From Streptomyces olivaceus (lineage in GTDB: Bacteria > Actinomycetota > Actinomycetes > Streptomycetales > Streptomycetaceae): DNA of 64,000 nt. The notes below the pieces were generated by a model that worked only from the letters and a program-made list of their open reading frames with translations, did no database searches and was not told the origin of the DNA. The position numbers were made by a program, and so were the translations under genes. The stretch covers positions 372,001 through 436,000 of the forward strand of contig NZ_JOFH01000001.1 in the NCBI RefSeq assembly GCF_000721235.1, given 5' to 3'. Each line of letters opens with the position of its first letter. Position 1 is the first letter of the stretch. This document shows, piece after piece, positions 17,922 to 26,914 of this stretch.

Positions 17922-18857
17922 GTGAGCGTCCTCACCGTTGTCCTGGCCCTGTTCGCGGCGCTGTCCAACGCGGCGGCGTCGGTGCTGCAGCGCAGGGCCG
18001 CCGCGCAGGACGAGGACCGTGCGGGCGCCCGCCACACGGCACTGCATTCCCTGCTGCGGCTGACGCGGGACCGGTACTGGGTGGGCGGCGCGGCACTGCT
18101 GGCGCTGACGACGGCGCTGCAGGCAGCGGCCCTCGCGGTGGGCAGTCTCGCCGTCGTCCAGCCGCTGATGGCCACGGAGCTGCTGTTCACCCTGATGGTC
18201 GGCAGCCTCGTCTTCCACCATTCGCCCGATCGCCGGACCTGGCTGTCCTTCGCGGCCCTGGCGGTGGGGCTCGCGCTGTTCCTGGGGTCCGCGACCCCCG
18301 CCCCCGGCCGCGGCACGGCCGAGGAGGGACGGTGGATCTGGGCCGGACTGGGTCTGCTCGTCCTGGTGACGGCCCTCGCCGCCGTCGGCAGCCTCCTGCG
18401 GGGCGCCCCGCGGGCCGCGCTGTTCGGCTCGGCGTCCGCGGTGGGGTTCGGCGGTACGGCCGCGCTGCTGAAGGAGGTCACCGGGCGGCTGCCGCAGGGG
18501 GTGGGCGCGGTACTGGCCCAGTGGCCGCCGTACGCCACCGCGGTGGTCGGGGTGGCCAGCTTCCTGCTGCTGCAGAGCGCGCTGCGGGCGGGCACGCTCG
18601 CGGCCTCGCAGCCCGCACTGACCCTCGGCGACGCGCTGACCAGCGTAGCCCTGGGCTGGGGCCTGTTCGGCGAGGAGATCGCCCTCGGCGTGCGGGTGCT
18701 GCCCGAGCTGGTCGGGGTGGCGCTGATCGGCCTCGGCAGTGTCGGGCTGGCCCGCGCGCCGTCGGTCCACGGCGCGTGGGACACGGCTCCGGCGGCGCGG
18801 GACGGGCCCGGGCGGCGGGCCGGGAAACGGCGACGGGGCGAACGGGACGAGTCGTGA
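17922..18857 (+). CDS. EamA/DMT-family transporter-like membrane protein
   Basis: A 311-residue protein with nine to ten hydrophobic segments in two halves (VVLALFAALSNAAASVLQRR first, then AALLALTTALQAAALAVGSL, VVQPLMATELLFTLMVGSL and so on). The VVQPLMATELLF and SQPALTLGDALTSVALGW segments are the duplicated DMT-type signatures. The tail is highly basic and cytoplasmic. The GTG start lies 16 nt after the SDR stop with GGGAG upstream, indicating one operon. The substrate is unknown. Confidence 0.82.
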   Translation: MSVLTVVLALFAALSNAAASVLQRRAAAQDEDRAGARHTALHSLLRLTRDRYWVGGAALLALTTALQAAALAVGSLAVVQPLMATELLFTLMVGSLVFHHSPDRRTWLSFAALAVGLALFLGSATPAPGRGTAEEGRWIWAGLGLLVLVTALAAVGSLLRGAPRAALFGSASAVGFGGTAALLKEVTGRLPQGVGAVLAQWPPYATAVVGVASFLLLQSALRAGTLAASQPALTLGDALTSVALGWGLFGEEIALGVRVLPELVGVALIGLGSVGLARAPSVHGAWDTAPAARDGPGRRAGKRRRGERDES

Positions 18858-18901
18858 GAGGCGCCGGCGGGGCGCCGGGCGGACCGACGGGAGATACACG
18901 G

Positions 18902-19813
18902 ATGCGTCAGGGATCCCGGGCCGGACGGGCGGTGTACGCCGCCGCACCGGTCGTCGTCGCCGCGCTGGCCCACATCGGTCCGGCGGCGACCTGGCTGCCG
19001 GAGCTGCGCCGCCGCCGGTTCCCGGGGCTGGCGGGCCAGGGCGACGCCGGGCACGTCGCCCTCACCTTCGACGACGGCCCCGACCCGGTGTCCACGCCGC
19101 GTGTACTCGACGCACTGGACGGGCTCGGGGTGCGGGCGACGTTCTTCTTCCTGGGCGAGAACGTGGCCCGGTGGCCGGCGGTCGCGGGGGACGCGGTCCG
19201 CAGGGGGCACGAGCTCGCCGTCCACGGCTGGTCCCACGGCCGCCCCTGGCTGCCGTCGCCGGGCCGGGACGTACGCGAGGTGCTGCGCGCCGCCCACGTC
19301 GTGGGCGAGGTCGCCGGGCAGGCCCCGCGCTGGTACCGCCCGCCCTACGGCATCCTCACCGCCGGCCGCTGGGCGGCCGCCCGCCGGGCCGGACTGCGCC
19401 CGGTGCTGTGGACGGCGTGGGGCAGGGACTGGCGCGAGGACGCCACGCCCGCCTCGGTCCGGGCGACCGTCGCGGCCTCTCTGCGCGGCGGCGGCACGAT
19501 TCTGCTGCACGACACCGACCACACCTCCGCCCCGGGCAGCTGGCGGGCCACGCTCGGCGCCCTGCCCGGCATCGTGCGCGACTGCCACGAGGCGGGACTC
19601 GATGTCGGCCCGCTGGGCAGGCACGGGATGACGGACCCGGGCACGGGCACGGGCGCCGACGCGTCGGGCGGTGGGGGTGCGGGTGCCTCCAGGGGTGCGG
19701 CGGGCACGAGGAGGTCCGGCGGGGCGGACACGGCGGGCGGGCGGCACGGGCCGGGCGGGTGCGGTGACGAACGGGGACGGCGAGCGGTACGCGACGGGGC
19801 AGACCCGCCGTGA
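18902..19813 (+). CDS. polysaccharide deacetylase (NodB homology domain)
   Basis: A 303-residue carbohydrate esterase family 4 protein. The N-terminal hydrophobic AVYAAAPVVVAALAHIG is a signal or anchor. The metal site is LTFDDGPDP (two Asp) with HGWSH (HxxxH), followed by RPPYG with the oxyanion Arg and the closing LLHDTDH. These features predict de-N-acetylation of a cell-wall or extracellular glycan. The last 60 residues are Gly/Ala-rich low complexity. The ATG follows GGGAGA. It lies in the same-strand run with the SDR, transporter and GH15 genes. Confidence 0.88.
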   Translation: MRQGSRAGRAVYAAAPVVVAALAHIGPAATWLPELRRRRFPGLAGQGDAGHVALTFDDGPDPVSTPRVLDALDGLGVRATFFFLGENVARWPAVAGDAVRRGHELAVHGWSHGRPWLPSPGRDVREVLRAAHVVGEVAGQAPRWYRPPYGILTAGRWAAARRAGLRPVLWTAWGRDWREDATPASVRATVAASLRGGGTILLHDTDHTSAPGSWRATLGALPGIVRDCHEAGLDVGPLGRHGMTDPGTGTGADASGGGGAGASRGAAGTRRSGGADTAGGRHGPGGCGDERGRRAVRDGADPP

Positions 19814-19917
19814 TCCGGCACGCGGCGGGCGGAGCCGGACGGAGCCGGTCCGGTGCCCCCCGGCGGCCCCGGCGGCCCGGCCGTTTCCAGGACCGGCGCG
19901 CGGAGAGCCGTAGCGTC

Positions 19918-21693
19918 ATGAACGACAGCGAGGGTCAGCGCACCATGTCACCGGATCTGTCGTCTCCTCCCTGGGCGTTGCGCGAGTACGCCGTGCTCGC
20001 CGACGGCGAGCGGGGCGCGGTCCTGGACCCCCGGGGCCGGATCGTGTGGCTGTGCGCCCCGCGGTGGCACGACGACGCCGTGTTCTCCGCGCTCGTCGGC
20101 GGCGCCGGGCACTTCGCCGTGGAACCGGCGGATCCCTGGCACGTCTGGGGCGGTTCCTACGAGGAGGGCACGCTGATCCGGGTCAGCCGGTGGGTGACCG
20201 CCGACTGCGTGGTCGAGTGCCGGGAGGCCCTGGCCCTGCCGGCCCGCCCGGACCGGCTCGTGCTGCTGCGCCGGATGCGCGTGGTGCGGGGGGAGGCGCG
20301 GCTCCGTCTCGACCTGGACCCCCGGCCCGGTTTCGGCAGCGGCCGGATGCACGCGCCGCGGCTGGAGGACGGAGTCTGGACGGCCGGGACGCAGGAGCTG
20401 CGACTGCGGCTGGCCGGGGCGCCGGAGGCGGTCTGGCACGCGGAGGCGGGATTGCGCGGCGGCTTCGTACTGCGGGAGGGCGATGCGCACGACCTGGTGC
20501 TGGAACTGGCCCGGCAGCGGCAGACGGACCCGCTGGACGCGGACGCGCTGTGGGCGGCCACGGAGCGGGAGTGGCGGCAGGCGGTCCCGGACTGCTCCCG
20601 GCTGGCCGCGCCGCGCGACGCCCGGCACGCGTACGCGGTGCTGCGCGGCCTGACCAGCAGTTCCGGCGGAATGGTGGCCGCGGCCACCACCTCCCTGCCG
20701 GAGCGGGCCAACAGCGGGCGCAACTATGACTACCGCTACGCCTGGCTGCGCGACCAGTGCTACGCCGGTCTCGCGGTCGCCGCGCACGGGCCTCACCCTC
20801 TGGTCGACGACGCCGTGCGTTTCGTCGCGGAGCGCATCCTCGCGGACGGCGACGGGGTACGGCCCGCGTACACCGTCGACGGACGACCGGTCGGCCGGGA
20901 GCGTTCCCTGCGGCTGCCGGGCTATCCCGGCGGCATCGACCATGTCGGCAACGACGCGGGGGCCCAGTTCCAGCTGGACACCTTCGGCGAGGCGCTGCAG
21001 TTGTTCGCCGCGGCCGCCGCGCACGACCGGCTGACCGGGGAGGCGGAACGCGCCGCCGGGCTCTGCGTGGACGTCGTGGAGCGGCAGTGGCTGAAACCGG
21101 AGGCCGGTCTGTGGGAGCTGGAGAACCGGTGGTGGACGCACTCGCGGCTGAGCGTGGTGTGCGGTCTGCGGCGGATGGCCGAGGTGTTGCCGGGGGCGTC
21201 CGGCCGCCGGTGCGCCGGGCTCGGCGACGCGGTACTGCGCGAGACCCGGCGCCGCTGCCTGGACGCCGACGGGCGCTGGCGGCGGGCCGCCGACGACGAC
21301 GGCCCGGAGGCGGCGCTGCTGGTGCCGATGGCCCGGGGCTGCGGGTTCGGCGACGACGAGGGTGCCGCCACCCGCGCGTACATCGAGTCCAGGCTGGCGG
21401 AGGACGGGTACCTGTACCGCTTCGAACACCCGGGGCGGCGGCTTGGTGAGGCCGAGGGCGCGTTCCTGCTCTGCGGGTTCACCATGGCCCTGGCGACGCA
21501 CCGGGTCGGTGCGTTCCGCTGGTTCGAACGCACCCGGGCCGCCTACGGCCCGCCCGGACTGTTCGCCGAGGAGTACGACGTGCGCCAGCGGCAGCTGCGC
21601 GGCAACCTCCCCCAGGCCTTCGTGCACGCCCTGAATGCTGGAGTGCGCGGTCCGCCTGGCCGGCGAGTCGGCCCTGCCGTGACCCCGGCCTGA
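19918..21693 (+). CDS. glycoside hydrolase family 15 (glucoamylase/trehalase-like)
   Basis: A 591-residue protein with the bacterial GH15 layout: an N-terminal beta-sandwich (from LREYAVLADGERGAVLD), then an (alpha/alpha)6 barrel starting at GGMVAAATTSLPE and NYDYRYAWLRDQCYA. The general acid Glu is in GLWELENRWWTHS and the general base Glu in LFAEEYD, and the NLPQAFVHAL segment closes the barrel. Substrates in the family include trehalose, glucans and isomaltosides. ATG at 19945 (MSPDLSS) is an alternative start. No signal peptide is seen, so it is likely cytoplasmic. Confidence 0.88.
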   Translation: MNDSEGQRTMSPDLSSPPWALREYAVLADGERGAVLDPRGRIVWLCAPRWHDDAVFSALVGGAGHFAVEPADPWHVWGGSYEEGTLIRVSRWVTADCVVECREALALPARPDRLVLLRRMRVVRGEARLRLDLDPRPGFGSGRMHAPRLEDGVWTAGTQELRLRLAGAPEAVWHAEAGLRGGFVLREGDAHDLVLELARQRQTDPLDADALWAATEREWRQAVPDCSRLAAPRDARHAYAVLRGLTSSSGGMVAAATTSLPERANSGRNYDYRYAWLRDQCYAGLAVAAHGPHPLVDDAVRFVAERILADGDGVRPAYTVDGRPVGRERSLRLPGYPGGIDHVGNDAGAQFQLDTFGEALQLFAAAAAHDRLTGEAERAAGLCVDVVERQWLKPEAGLWELENRWWTHSRLSVVCGLRRMAEVLPGASGRRCAGLGDAVLRETRRRCLDADGRWRRAADDDGPEAALLVPMARGCGFGDDEGAATRAYIESRLAEDGYLYRFEHPGRRLGEAEGAFLLCGFTMALATHRVGAFRWFERTRAAYGPPGLFAEEYDVRQRQLRGNLPQAFVHALNAGVRGPPGRRVGPAVTPA

Positions 21694-21704
21694 CGGGAGG
21701 GCGA

Positions 21705-21736
21705 TGCCGGACAGGTGTGGTCGGTGCCGTCCGGCA
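21705..21736. terminator. hairpin between the GH15 and XdhC-like genes
   Basis: TGCCGGAC at 21705-21712 pairs with GTCCGGCA at 21729-21736 around a 16-nt loop, 12 nt past the GH15 stop. The two flanking genes converge, so it may terminate both. It is weaker than the other convergent hairpins in this window. Confidence 0.45.
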
Positions 21737-21865
21737 CCCGCCCCGACAGTCCGCCCCGACAGCCCGCCCGGACGGCGGGCCGTCGGCGGACCGCGGGTGC
21801 GGCCGGTCGCGATGGCGGCGCCTTCCCGCGAGGCCGACGCGGCCGGCCGGCCCGACCGTACGCTC

Positions 21866-22999
21866 TCAGGCAGCCGCCGCCCCCGCCAGGTCGCGGTGGA
21901 TGGGAGCCGCACCGCCCGTCAGGGGGACGCCCGTGCCGCCGCGGCGGGCGGCGACGATCTCCGCCGCGATGGACAGCGCCGTCTCCTCGGGGGTGCGGGC
22001 GCCGAGGTCGAGGCCGATCGGTGAACGCAGCCGGGACAGCTCGTGCTCGGTCAGACCCGCGTCGCGCAGCCTGCGGGTGCGGTCGGCGTGGGTGCGGCGC
22101 GAGCCCATCGCCCCGACGAACGCGACCGGCATCCGCAGCGCCTCCGTGAGCAGTGGCACGTCGAACTTGGCGTCGTGGGTGAGCACGCACAGCACCGTGC
22201 GCCGGTCGGTCCCGGTCTCCCGCAGGTAGCGGTGCGGCCAGTCGACGACGACCTCGTCGGCCTCGGGGAAGCGGGCCCGCGTCGCGAAGACGGGCCGGGC
22301 GTCGCACACCGTGACATGGTGGCCGAGGAACTTGCCGGCCCGGACCAGTGCCGCGGCGAAGTCGACGGCGCCGAAGACGATCATGCGGGGCGGCGGCACG
22401 CTGGACTCGACGAGCAGGGTGAGCCCGCCGGGGCAGTGCGACCCGTCCTCCGACACGCCGATCGTGCCGGTGCGGCCCGCGTCCAGCAGCGCCCCGGCCT
22501 CGGCCACCGCCGTGCGGTCCAGGTCAGGATGACCGCCGAGACCGCCCTCGTGCGAACCGTCGGGGTGCACGAGCAGCGCCCGGCCCAGGAGTTCGGGCGG
22601 GCCCTCGACGATCCGGGCCAGGGCCGCGGTGCCGCCCCGGGCGGCGCTCGACACCGCCGCCCGGAACACCTCGCGCGCCGACGCGTCGGCGCCGACCGGC
22701 GTGACCATCACATCGATGATCCCGCCACAGGTCAGCCCCACCGCGAAGGCGTCCTCGTCGCTGTAGCCGAACCGTTCGCGCACCGTCTCGCCGCTGCGCA
22801 GGGCGTCGGAGCACAGCTCGTACACCGCGCCCTCGACACAGCCGCCGGAGACCGAGCCGATCACCGTGCCGCCGCTGTCGACGGCGAGCGCGGCACCGGG
22901 GCCGCGCGGGGCGCTGCCCCCGACGGAGACGACGGTGGCGACGGCGAACTCCCGGCCCTCGGCGAGCCAGCGGTCCAGCTCTTCGGCGATGTCAAGCAT
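21866..22999 (-). CDS. xdhC: XdhC/PaoD-type molybdenum-cofactor maturation factor
   Basis: A 377-residue protein with the two XdhC parts: an N-terminal XdhC/CoxI domain (VATVVSVGGSAPRGPGAALA, then GSVSGGCVEGAV and GLTCGGIIDV) and a C-terminal Rossmann domain (MIVFGAVDFAAALVRAGK, then VTVCDARPVFA and AFVGAMGSRRTH). Such proteins sulfurate and insert the Mo cofactor into their partner hydroxylase. The ATG at 22999 overlaps the end of the Mo-subunit gene by 8 nt. It is the last gene of the four-gene operon. Confidence 0.9.
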   Translation of the reverse strand: MLDIAEELDRWLAEGREFAVATVVSVGGSAPRGPGAALAVDSGGTVIGSVSGGCVEGAVYELCSDALRSGETVRERFGYSDEDAFAVGLTCGGIIDVMVTPVGADASAREVFRAAVSSAARGGTAALARIVEGPPELLGRALLVHPDGSHEGGLGGHPDLDRTAVAEAGALLDAGRTGTIGVSEDGSHCPGGLTLLVESSVPPPRMIVFGAVDFAAALVRAGKFLGHHVTVCDARPVFATRARFPEADEVVVDWPHRYLRETGTDRRTVLCVLTHDAKFDVPLLTEALRMPVAFVGAMGSRRTHADRTRRLRDAGLTEHELSRLRSPIGLDLGARTPEETALSIAAEIVAARRGGTGVPLTGGAAPIHRDLAGAAAA

Positions 23000-25139
23000 C
23001 CGCGGCTCCCCCGCCCGCGCTCGCCGCCGACAGCACCCGGTCCGGCCGGATGGGCAGGTGGCGGTGGCGCACGCCGGTGGCGTGCCGTACGGCGTTGGCG
23101 ACGGCCGCCGCCGCGCCCACGACGCCGATCTCACCGACGCCCTTGATGCCGACCGGGTCGTCGGGGTCGAGGTCGTCCACCCAGTCCGCCTGGACGTCGC
23201 CCACGTCGGCGTTGGTGGCCACGTGGTAGCCGGCGAGGTCGGGGGCGTAGAGCCCGCCGCTCGTCCGGTCCCGTACGGCCTCCTCGTGCAGGGCCATGGA
23301 GATGCCCCAGACCATGCCGCCGACGAGCTGGTTGCGGGCGGTGAGCGGGTTGACGATCCGGCCCGCCGCGAAGATGCCGAGCATGCGCCGCACCCGTACC
23401 TCGCCGGTGGCGGTGTCCACGGCGACCTCGGCGAACTGCGCCCCGAAGGAGTGCCGTTCCTTCTGGGCGAGGGTGCCGAGGGCGGCGGTGGTGTCGGACC
23501 GCACGGTGATGCCCTCCGGCGGGACGGTCACGCCCAGGGCGAGCCGCTCGCGCAGTTCACCGGCTGCCTCCGTGACCGCCCAGGCCCAGGAACGGGTGCC
23601 CATCGAACCGCCCGCGATCATGGCGGGGCCGAAGTCGCTGTCCCCGATCCTGACCCGCACCCGGTCGGGCGCGACCTCCAGCGCGTCGGCGGCGACGAGC
23701 GTGAGGGCCGTACGGGCGCCGGTGCCGATGTCCGCCGCGGAGATCCGCACGGTGAAGGTGCCGTCCGCCTGCGCGGTCACGGTGGCCGTGGAGGGACCCG
23801 CGCCCGAGTGGAAGGAGGCGGCGGCCGTGCCCGTGCCCAGCAGCCAGCGCCCGTCGCGGCGCACCCCGGGACGCGGGTCGCGCCCGGCCCAGCCGAACCG
23901 CCGGGCCCCCTCGCGGAAGCAGGCGTCCAGGTTGCGGGTGCTGAACGGCAGGCCGGAGACGGGGCCGACCTCGGGCTCGTTGCGCAGGCGCAGTTCGACC
24001 GGGTCGACGCCGAGGCGCTCGGCGAGTTCGTCGAGGGCCGACTCGATCGCGAAGGACCCCGGGGCCTCGCCCGGTGCGCGCATGAACGTCGGGGACGGCA
24101 CGTCGAGCGGTACGACGTGGTTCGCCGTGTAGTGGGCGTCCGCGTCGTACATCACCCGGGCCACGCCCGCGCTGGGCTCGACGAACTCGTAGACGCTGGA
24201 CGTCCGGCTCAGCGAGCGGTGCTCCAGGGCGAGCAGCCGGCCGTCGGGGTCGGAGCCGAGCCTGACGCGCTGCGTGGTGGGGCTGCGGTAGCCGGCCAGG
24301 GAGAACATCTGACGCCGTGTCATCACCACGCGCACCGGTCGCTGCAGCTCGGTCGCGGCCATCACGGCGGCGACCTGGTGGGCGCGCAGGCCCTTGCTGC
24401 CGAAGCCGCCGCCGATGTGTTCGGAGCGCACCCGCACCGCGGACGCGTCGAGGGAGAACATGCTGGCCAGCTCGCCCTGGATCCAGGTGGTTCCCTGGTT
24501 GGAGTCGACGACCTCCAGGCGGCCTCCGTCCCACAGGGCCGTGGCGGCGTGCGGCTCCATCATGCTGTGGTGCTCTTCGGGAGTGGTGTACTCCGCGTCG
24601 ACCACGGCGGCGGAGGCCGCGAGGCCGGCGGCCAGGTCGCCCTTGCCGGTCTCGGCGGGCATGACCCCGCCCGCCGGGTGGGCGTCGGGGTGGTCCGCGG
24701 TGAGCTCGGTGTCGTGGGGTTCCTCGTCGTACGCGACGACGAGAGCCTCGGCGGCCTCCCGGGCCTGCTCGGGCGTCTCGGCGACGACGAGGGCGACGGG
24801 CCAGCCCACGTGGGGCACCCGGTCCTGCTGGAAGACGGCGGCGGTGGGGTCCGGCGTCATACCCATCAGACCGGCGTAGTCGGTGACGAGGCGCGGGGCG
24901 TTGCCGTGGTGCAGGACGGCGAGCACGCCCGGCATGGCGAGGACGGGATCGGTCTCGACCGCGCGGACGCGGCCGCGGGCCACGGTGGAGAGCACCAGCC
25001 AGCCGTGCGCGAGGTCGGCGAAGGGGATCTCACCGGCGTAGCGGGCGGCTCCGGTGACCTTGTCGCGGCCCTCGACGCGGGTGTGCGCGGTGCCGACGAC
25101 GCCGCTGAGCCTCGTGCGGCCGGACGTGGCGGTGGTCAT
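22992..25139 (-). CDS. molybdenum-binding subunit of a xanthine dehydrogenase/aldehyde oxidoreductase-family enzyme
   Basis: A 715-residue catalytic subunit. Family blocks include GTAHTRVEGRDKVTGAARYA at the start, PHAATALW, HIGGGFGSKG, FMRAPGEAPGSFAIESALDE and, near the end, GIKGVGEIGVVGAAAAVANA, which carries the catalytic Glu beside the Mo. The VGEIGVVG version is closer, from memory, to PaoC-type aldehyde oxidoreductases than to the GEPP of xanthine dehydrogenases. The start overlaps the FAD-subunit stop (ATGA), implying coupled translation. The substrate remains open: purine or aldehyde. Confidence 0.9.
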   Translation of the reverse strand: MTTATSGRTRLSGVVGTAHTRVEGRDKVTGAARYAGEIPFADLAHGWLVLSTVARGRVRAVETDPVLAMPGVLAVLHHGNAPRLVTDYAGLMGMTPDPTAAVFQQDRVPHVGWPVALVVAETPEQAREAAEALVVAYDEEPHDTELTADHPDAHPAGGVMPAETGKGDLAAGLAASAAVVDAEYTTPEEHHSMMEPHAATALWDGGRLEVVDSNQGTTWIQGELASMFSLDASAVRVRSEHIGGGFGSKGLRAHQVAAVMAATELQRPVRVVMTRRQMFSLAGYRSPTTQRVRLGSDPDGRLLALEHRSLSRTSSVYEFVEPSAGVARVMYDADAHYTANHVVPLDVPSPTFMRAPGEAPGSFAIESALDELAERLGVDPVELRLRNEPEVGPVSGLPFSTRNLDACFREGARRFGWAGRDPRPGVRRDGRWLLGTGTAAASFHSGAGPSTATVTAQADGTFTVRISAADIGTGARTALTLVAADALEVAPDRVRVRIGDSDFGPAMIAGGSMGTRSWAWAVTEAAGELRERLALGVTVPPEGITVRSDTTAALGTLAQKERHSFGAQFAEVAVDTATGEVRVRRMLGIFAAGRIVNPLTARNQLVGGMVWGISMALHEEAVRDRTSGGLYAPDLAGYHVATNADVGDVQADWVDDLDPDDPVGIKGVGEIGVVGAAAAVANAVRHATGVRHRHLPIRPDRVLSAASAGGGAADA

Positions 25140-26128
25140 CGGGCGGCCTCCTCGGCGAGTTCGGTGAGTACGGCCACCGCGAGGTTGCGCATGAGGGTCA
25201 CCTTGTATCCGTTGTCGGGCAGCGGCCTGACGGCCGCGAGTTCGGCGTCCGCGGCGGCGGCGAAGGTGTCGCCGTCGGCCGGTGCGCCGGTGAGCACGGC
25301 CTCGGCCGCGTGGGCCCGCCAGGGCCGCGAGGCGACCGCGCCGAGGGCCAGCCGCGCCTCGCGCACGACGCCGTCCTCGATGTCGAGCGCGGCGGCGACC
25401 GAGCCGATCGCGAAGGCGTACGAGGCACGCTCGCGCACCTTGCGGTAGCGGGAGCGGGCGGCGACCGGGGCGGGCGGCAGCGTGACGCCCGTGATGAGCG
25501 CGCCGGGCGGCAGGGCGGTCTCCCGGTGCGGGGTGTCGCCCACGGGCAGGTAGAAGTCGGCCAGCGGCAGTTCGCCCGGGCCGTCCAGGGTCTCGTAGCC
25601 CACGACGGCGTCGAAGGCCGCGAGGGCCACGCCCATGTCCGAGGGGTGCGTGGCCACGCAGTGGTCGGTGGCGCCGAGGATCGCGTGGTTGTGGTGCTCG
25701 CCGGTGACGGCGGAGCAACCGCTGCCCGGAGCGCGCTTGTTGCAGGGCCTGCTCAGGTCGGTGAAGTAGCCGCAGCGGGTGCGCTGGAGCAGGTTGCCGC
25801 CGACGGTGGCCATGTTGCGCAACTGTCCGGAGGCGCCGGCCAGGACCGCCTGGGTGAGCGCGGGGTAGCGGCGGCGCACGCCGGGGTGGGCGGCGAGGTC
25901 GCTGTTGGTGACGGTGGCGCCGACGCGCAGGCCGCCGTCCGCGGTCTCCTCGATGGTGTCCAGGGGCAGTTCACGGACGTCGACGAGGCGCGCGGGGCGC
26001 TCGACGCCGGTCTTCATGAGGTCGACGAGGTTGGTGCCACCGCCGAGGAAGCGGGCGTCCGGGTCGGCGGCGAGCAGCGCCACCGCGCCGGAGACGTCGT
26101 CGGCGCGCTGGTATCCGAACTCCCTCAT
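25136..26128 (-). CDS. FAD-binding subunit with four-cysteine insert (PaoB/YagS-like)
   Basis: A 330-residue FAD-binding subunit of the CoxM/XdhB family, with FLGGGTNLVDLMK and the MATVGGNLLQRTRC block that binds FAD. It carries cysteines at 119, 129, 138 and 157 in a CGYF...PCNKR...GSGC...DHC arrangement. In E. coli PaoB a comparable insert holds a 4Fe-4S cluster, absent from ordinary xanthine dehydrogenase FAD subunits. This supports a PaoABC-type enzyme. Start and stop overlap both neighbours by 4 nt. Confidence 0.9.
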   Translation of the reverse strand: MREFGYQRADDVSGAVALLAADPDARFLGGGTNLVDLMKTGVERPARLVDVRELPLDTIEETADGGLRVGATVTNSDLAAHPGVRRRYPALTQAVLAGASGQLRNMATVGGNLLQRTRCGYFTDLSRPCNKRAPGSGCSAVTGEHHNHAILGATDHCVATHPSDMGVALAAFDAVVGYETLDGPGELPLADFYLPVGDTPHRETALPPGALITGVTLPPAPVAARSRYRKVRERASYAFAIGSVAAALDIEDGVVREARLALGAVASRPWRAHAAEAVLTGAPADGDTFAAAADAELAAVRPLPDNGYKVTLMRNLAVAVLTELAEEAAR

Positions 26129-26721
26129 GCCGCCGCCTCCTTCACGGACTCGACCGGGGCGTCCTCGTTCTGGGCGGCGGCCTCGTGGGCCTCGGCGGCG
26201 CGCGTGACGGCCTGGACGATGGAGACGTAGGCGCCGCAGCGGCACAGGTTGCCGCTCATCCGCTCCCGGATCTCGTCCGGTGTCAGGGGTGGCGGTCCGG
26301 CCTCGGGCCGTACGTCGTCGGTGGCGGCGCTGGGCCAGCCGGCCGCGTGCTCCTCGATGACGGCGATCGCCGAGCAGATCTGGCCGGGGGTGCAGTACCC
26401 GCACTGGTAGCCGTCGAGGTCGAGGAAGGCCTGCTGGACGGGGTGCAGCCGGTCGCCCTCGGCCATGCCCTCGATGGTGGTGATCTCGCGTCCCTCGGCG
26501 GCGACGGCGAGGTTCAGACAGGACACGGCGCGGCGTCCGTCCACCAGGACGGTACAGGCGCCGCACTGTCCCTGGTCGCAGCCCTTCTTCGTGCCGGTGA
26601 GATCGAGGCGCTCGCGCAGGGCGTCGAGCAGGGTGGTGCGGTGGTCGACGGTCAGCTGGTGCTTCTCGCCGTTGATGTTCAGGGTGACAGCGCTGGACGT
26701 CGAGGAGGGTGCTGGGGCCAT
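26125..26721 (-). CDS. 2Fe-2S subunit of the molybdenum hydroxylase
   Basis: A 198-residue electron-transfer subunit with a plant-ferredoxin-type cluster (GCDQGQCGACTVL plus a later Cys in VSCLNL) and a C-terminal four-helix cluster domain (GYQCGYCTPGQICS and SGNLCRCGAY). Both 2Fe-2S sites are complete. No twin-arginine signal precedes the fold (the N terminus is MAPAPSSTSSAV), so the complex should stay in the cytoplasm, unlike the periplasmic E. coli PaoABC. It is the first gene of the operon, facing the TetR gene. Confidence 0.93.
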   Translation of the reverse strand: MAPAPSSTSSAVTLNINGEKHQLTVDHRTTLLDALRERLDLTGTKKGCDQGQCGACTVLVDGRRAVSCLNLAVAAEGREITTIEGMAEGDRLHPVQQAFLDLDGYQCGYCTPGQICSAIAVIEEHAAGWPSAATDDVRPEAGPPPLTPDEIRERMSGNLCRCGAYVSIVQAVTRAAEAHEAAAQNEDAPVESVKEAAA

Positions 26722-26765
26722 GATCAGCCTTCTCTGGTGTCTGGTGACAGCTTCTACGGTGTCCG

Positions 26766-26807
26766 GTGACGGGAAAACGGGCTGTGGTGACCGGGAAAAC
26801 GGGCCGT
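26766..26807. repeat. 21-bp imperfect direct repeat in the operon leader
   Basis: The unit TGAC(C)GGGAAAACGGGC-GTGG occurs twice head to tail just upstream of the 2Fe-2S gene, separated by no spacer and differing by a few bases. It lies between the duplicated operator and the start codon. It could be a simple duplication or a further binding site. Confidence 0.6.
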
Positions 26808-26914
26808 GGGCAGGGGGTTCGTCCGTGTCATGGACGTGGGTCCGACCACGTCACGCACGCGGGCTCGACCACCGGCTGGTTCCGCCGGCCGCGTTCGCGG
26901 CTAAAGTGGACAAG

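Noticed and set aside
17042..21693. Secondary-metabolite cluster
   Set aside because: No PKS, NRPS, terpene synthase or RiPP maturation genes are present; the enzymes are generic envelope or sugar functions.
22866..25448. Plus-strand open frame of about 860 codons over the Mo-hydroxylase genes
   Set aside because: It is the antisense shadow of the Mo and XdhC genes; the minus-strand products show complete motifs.
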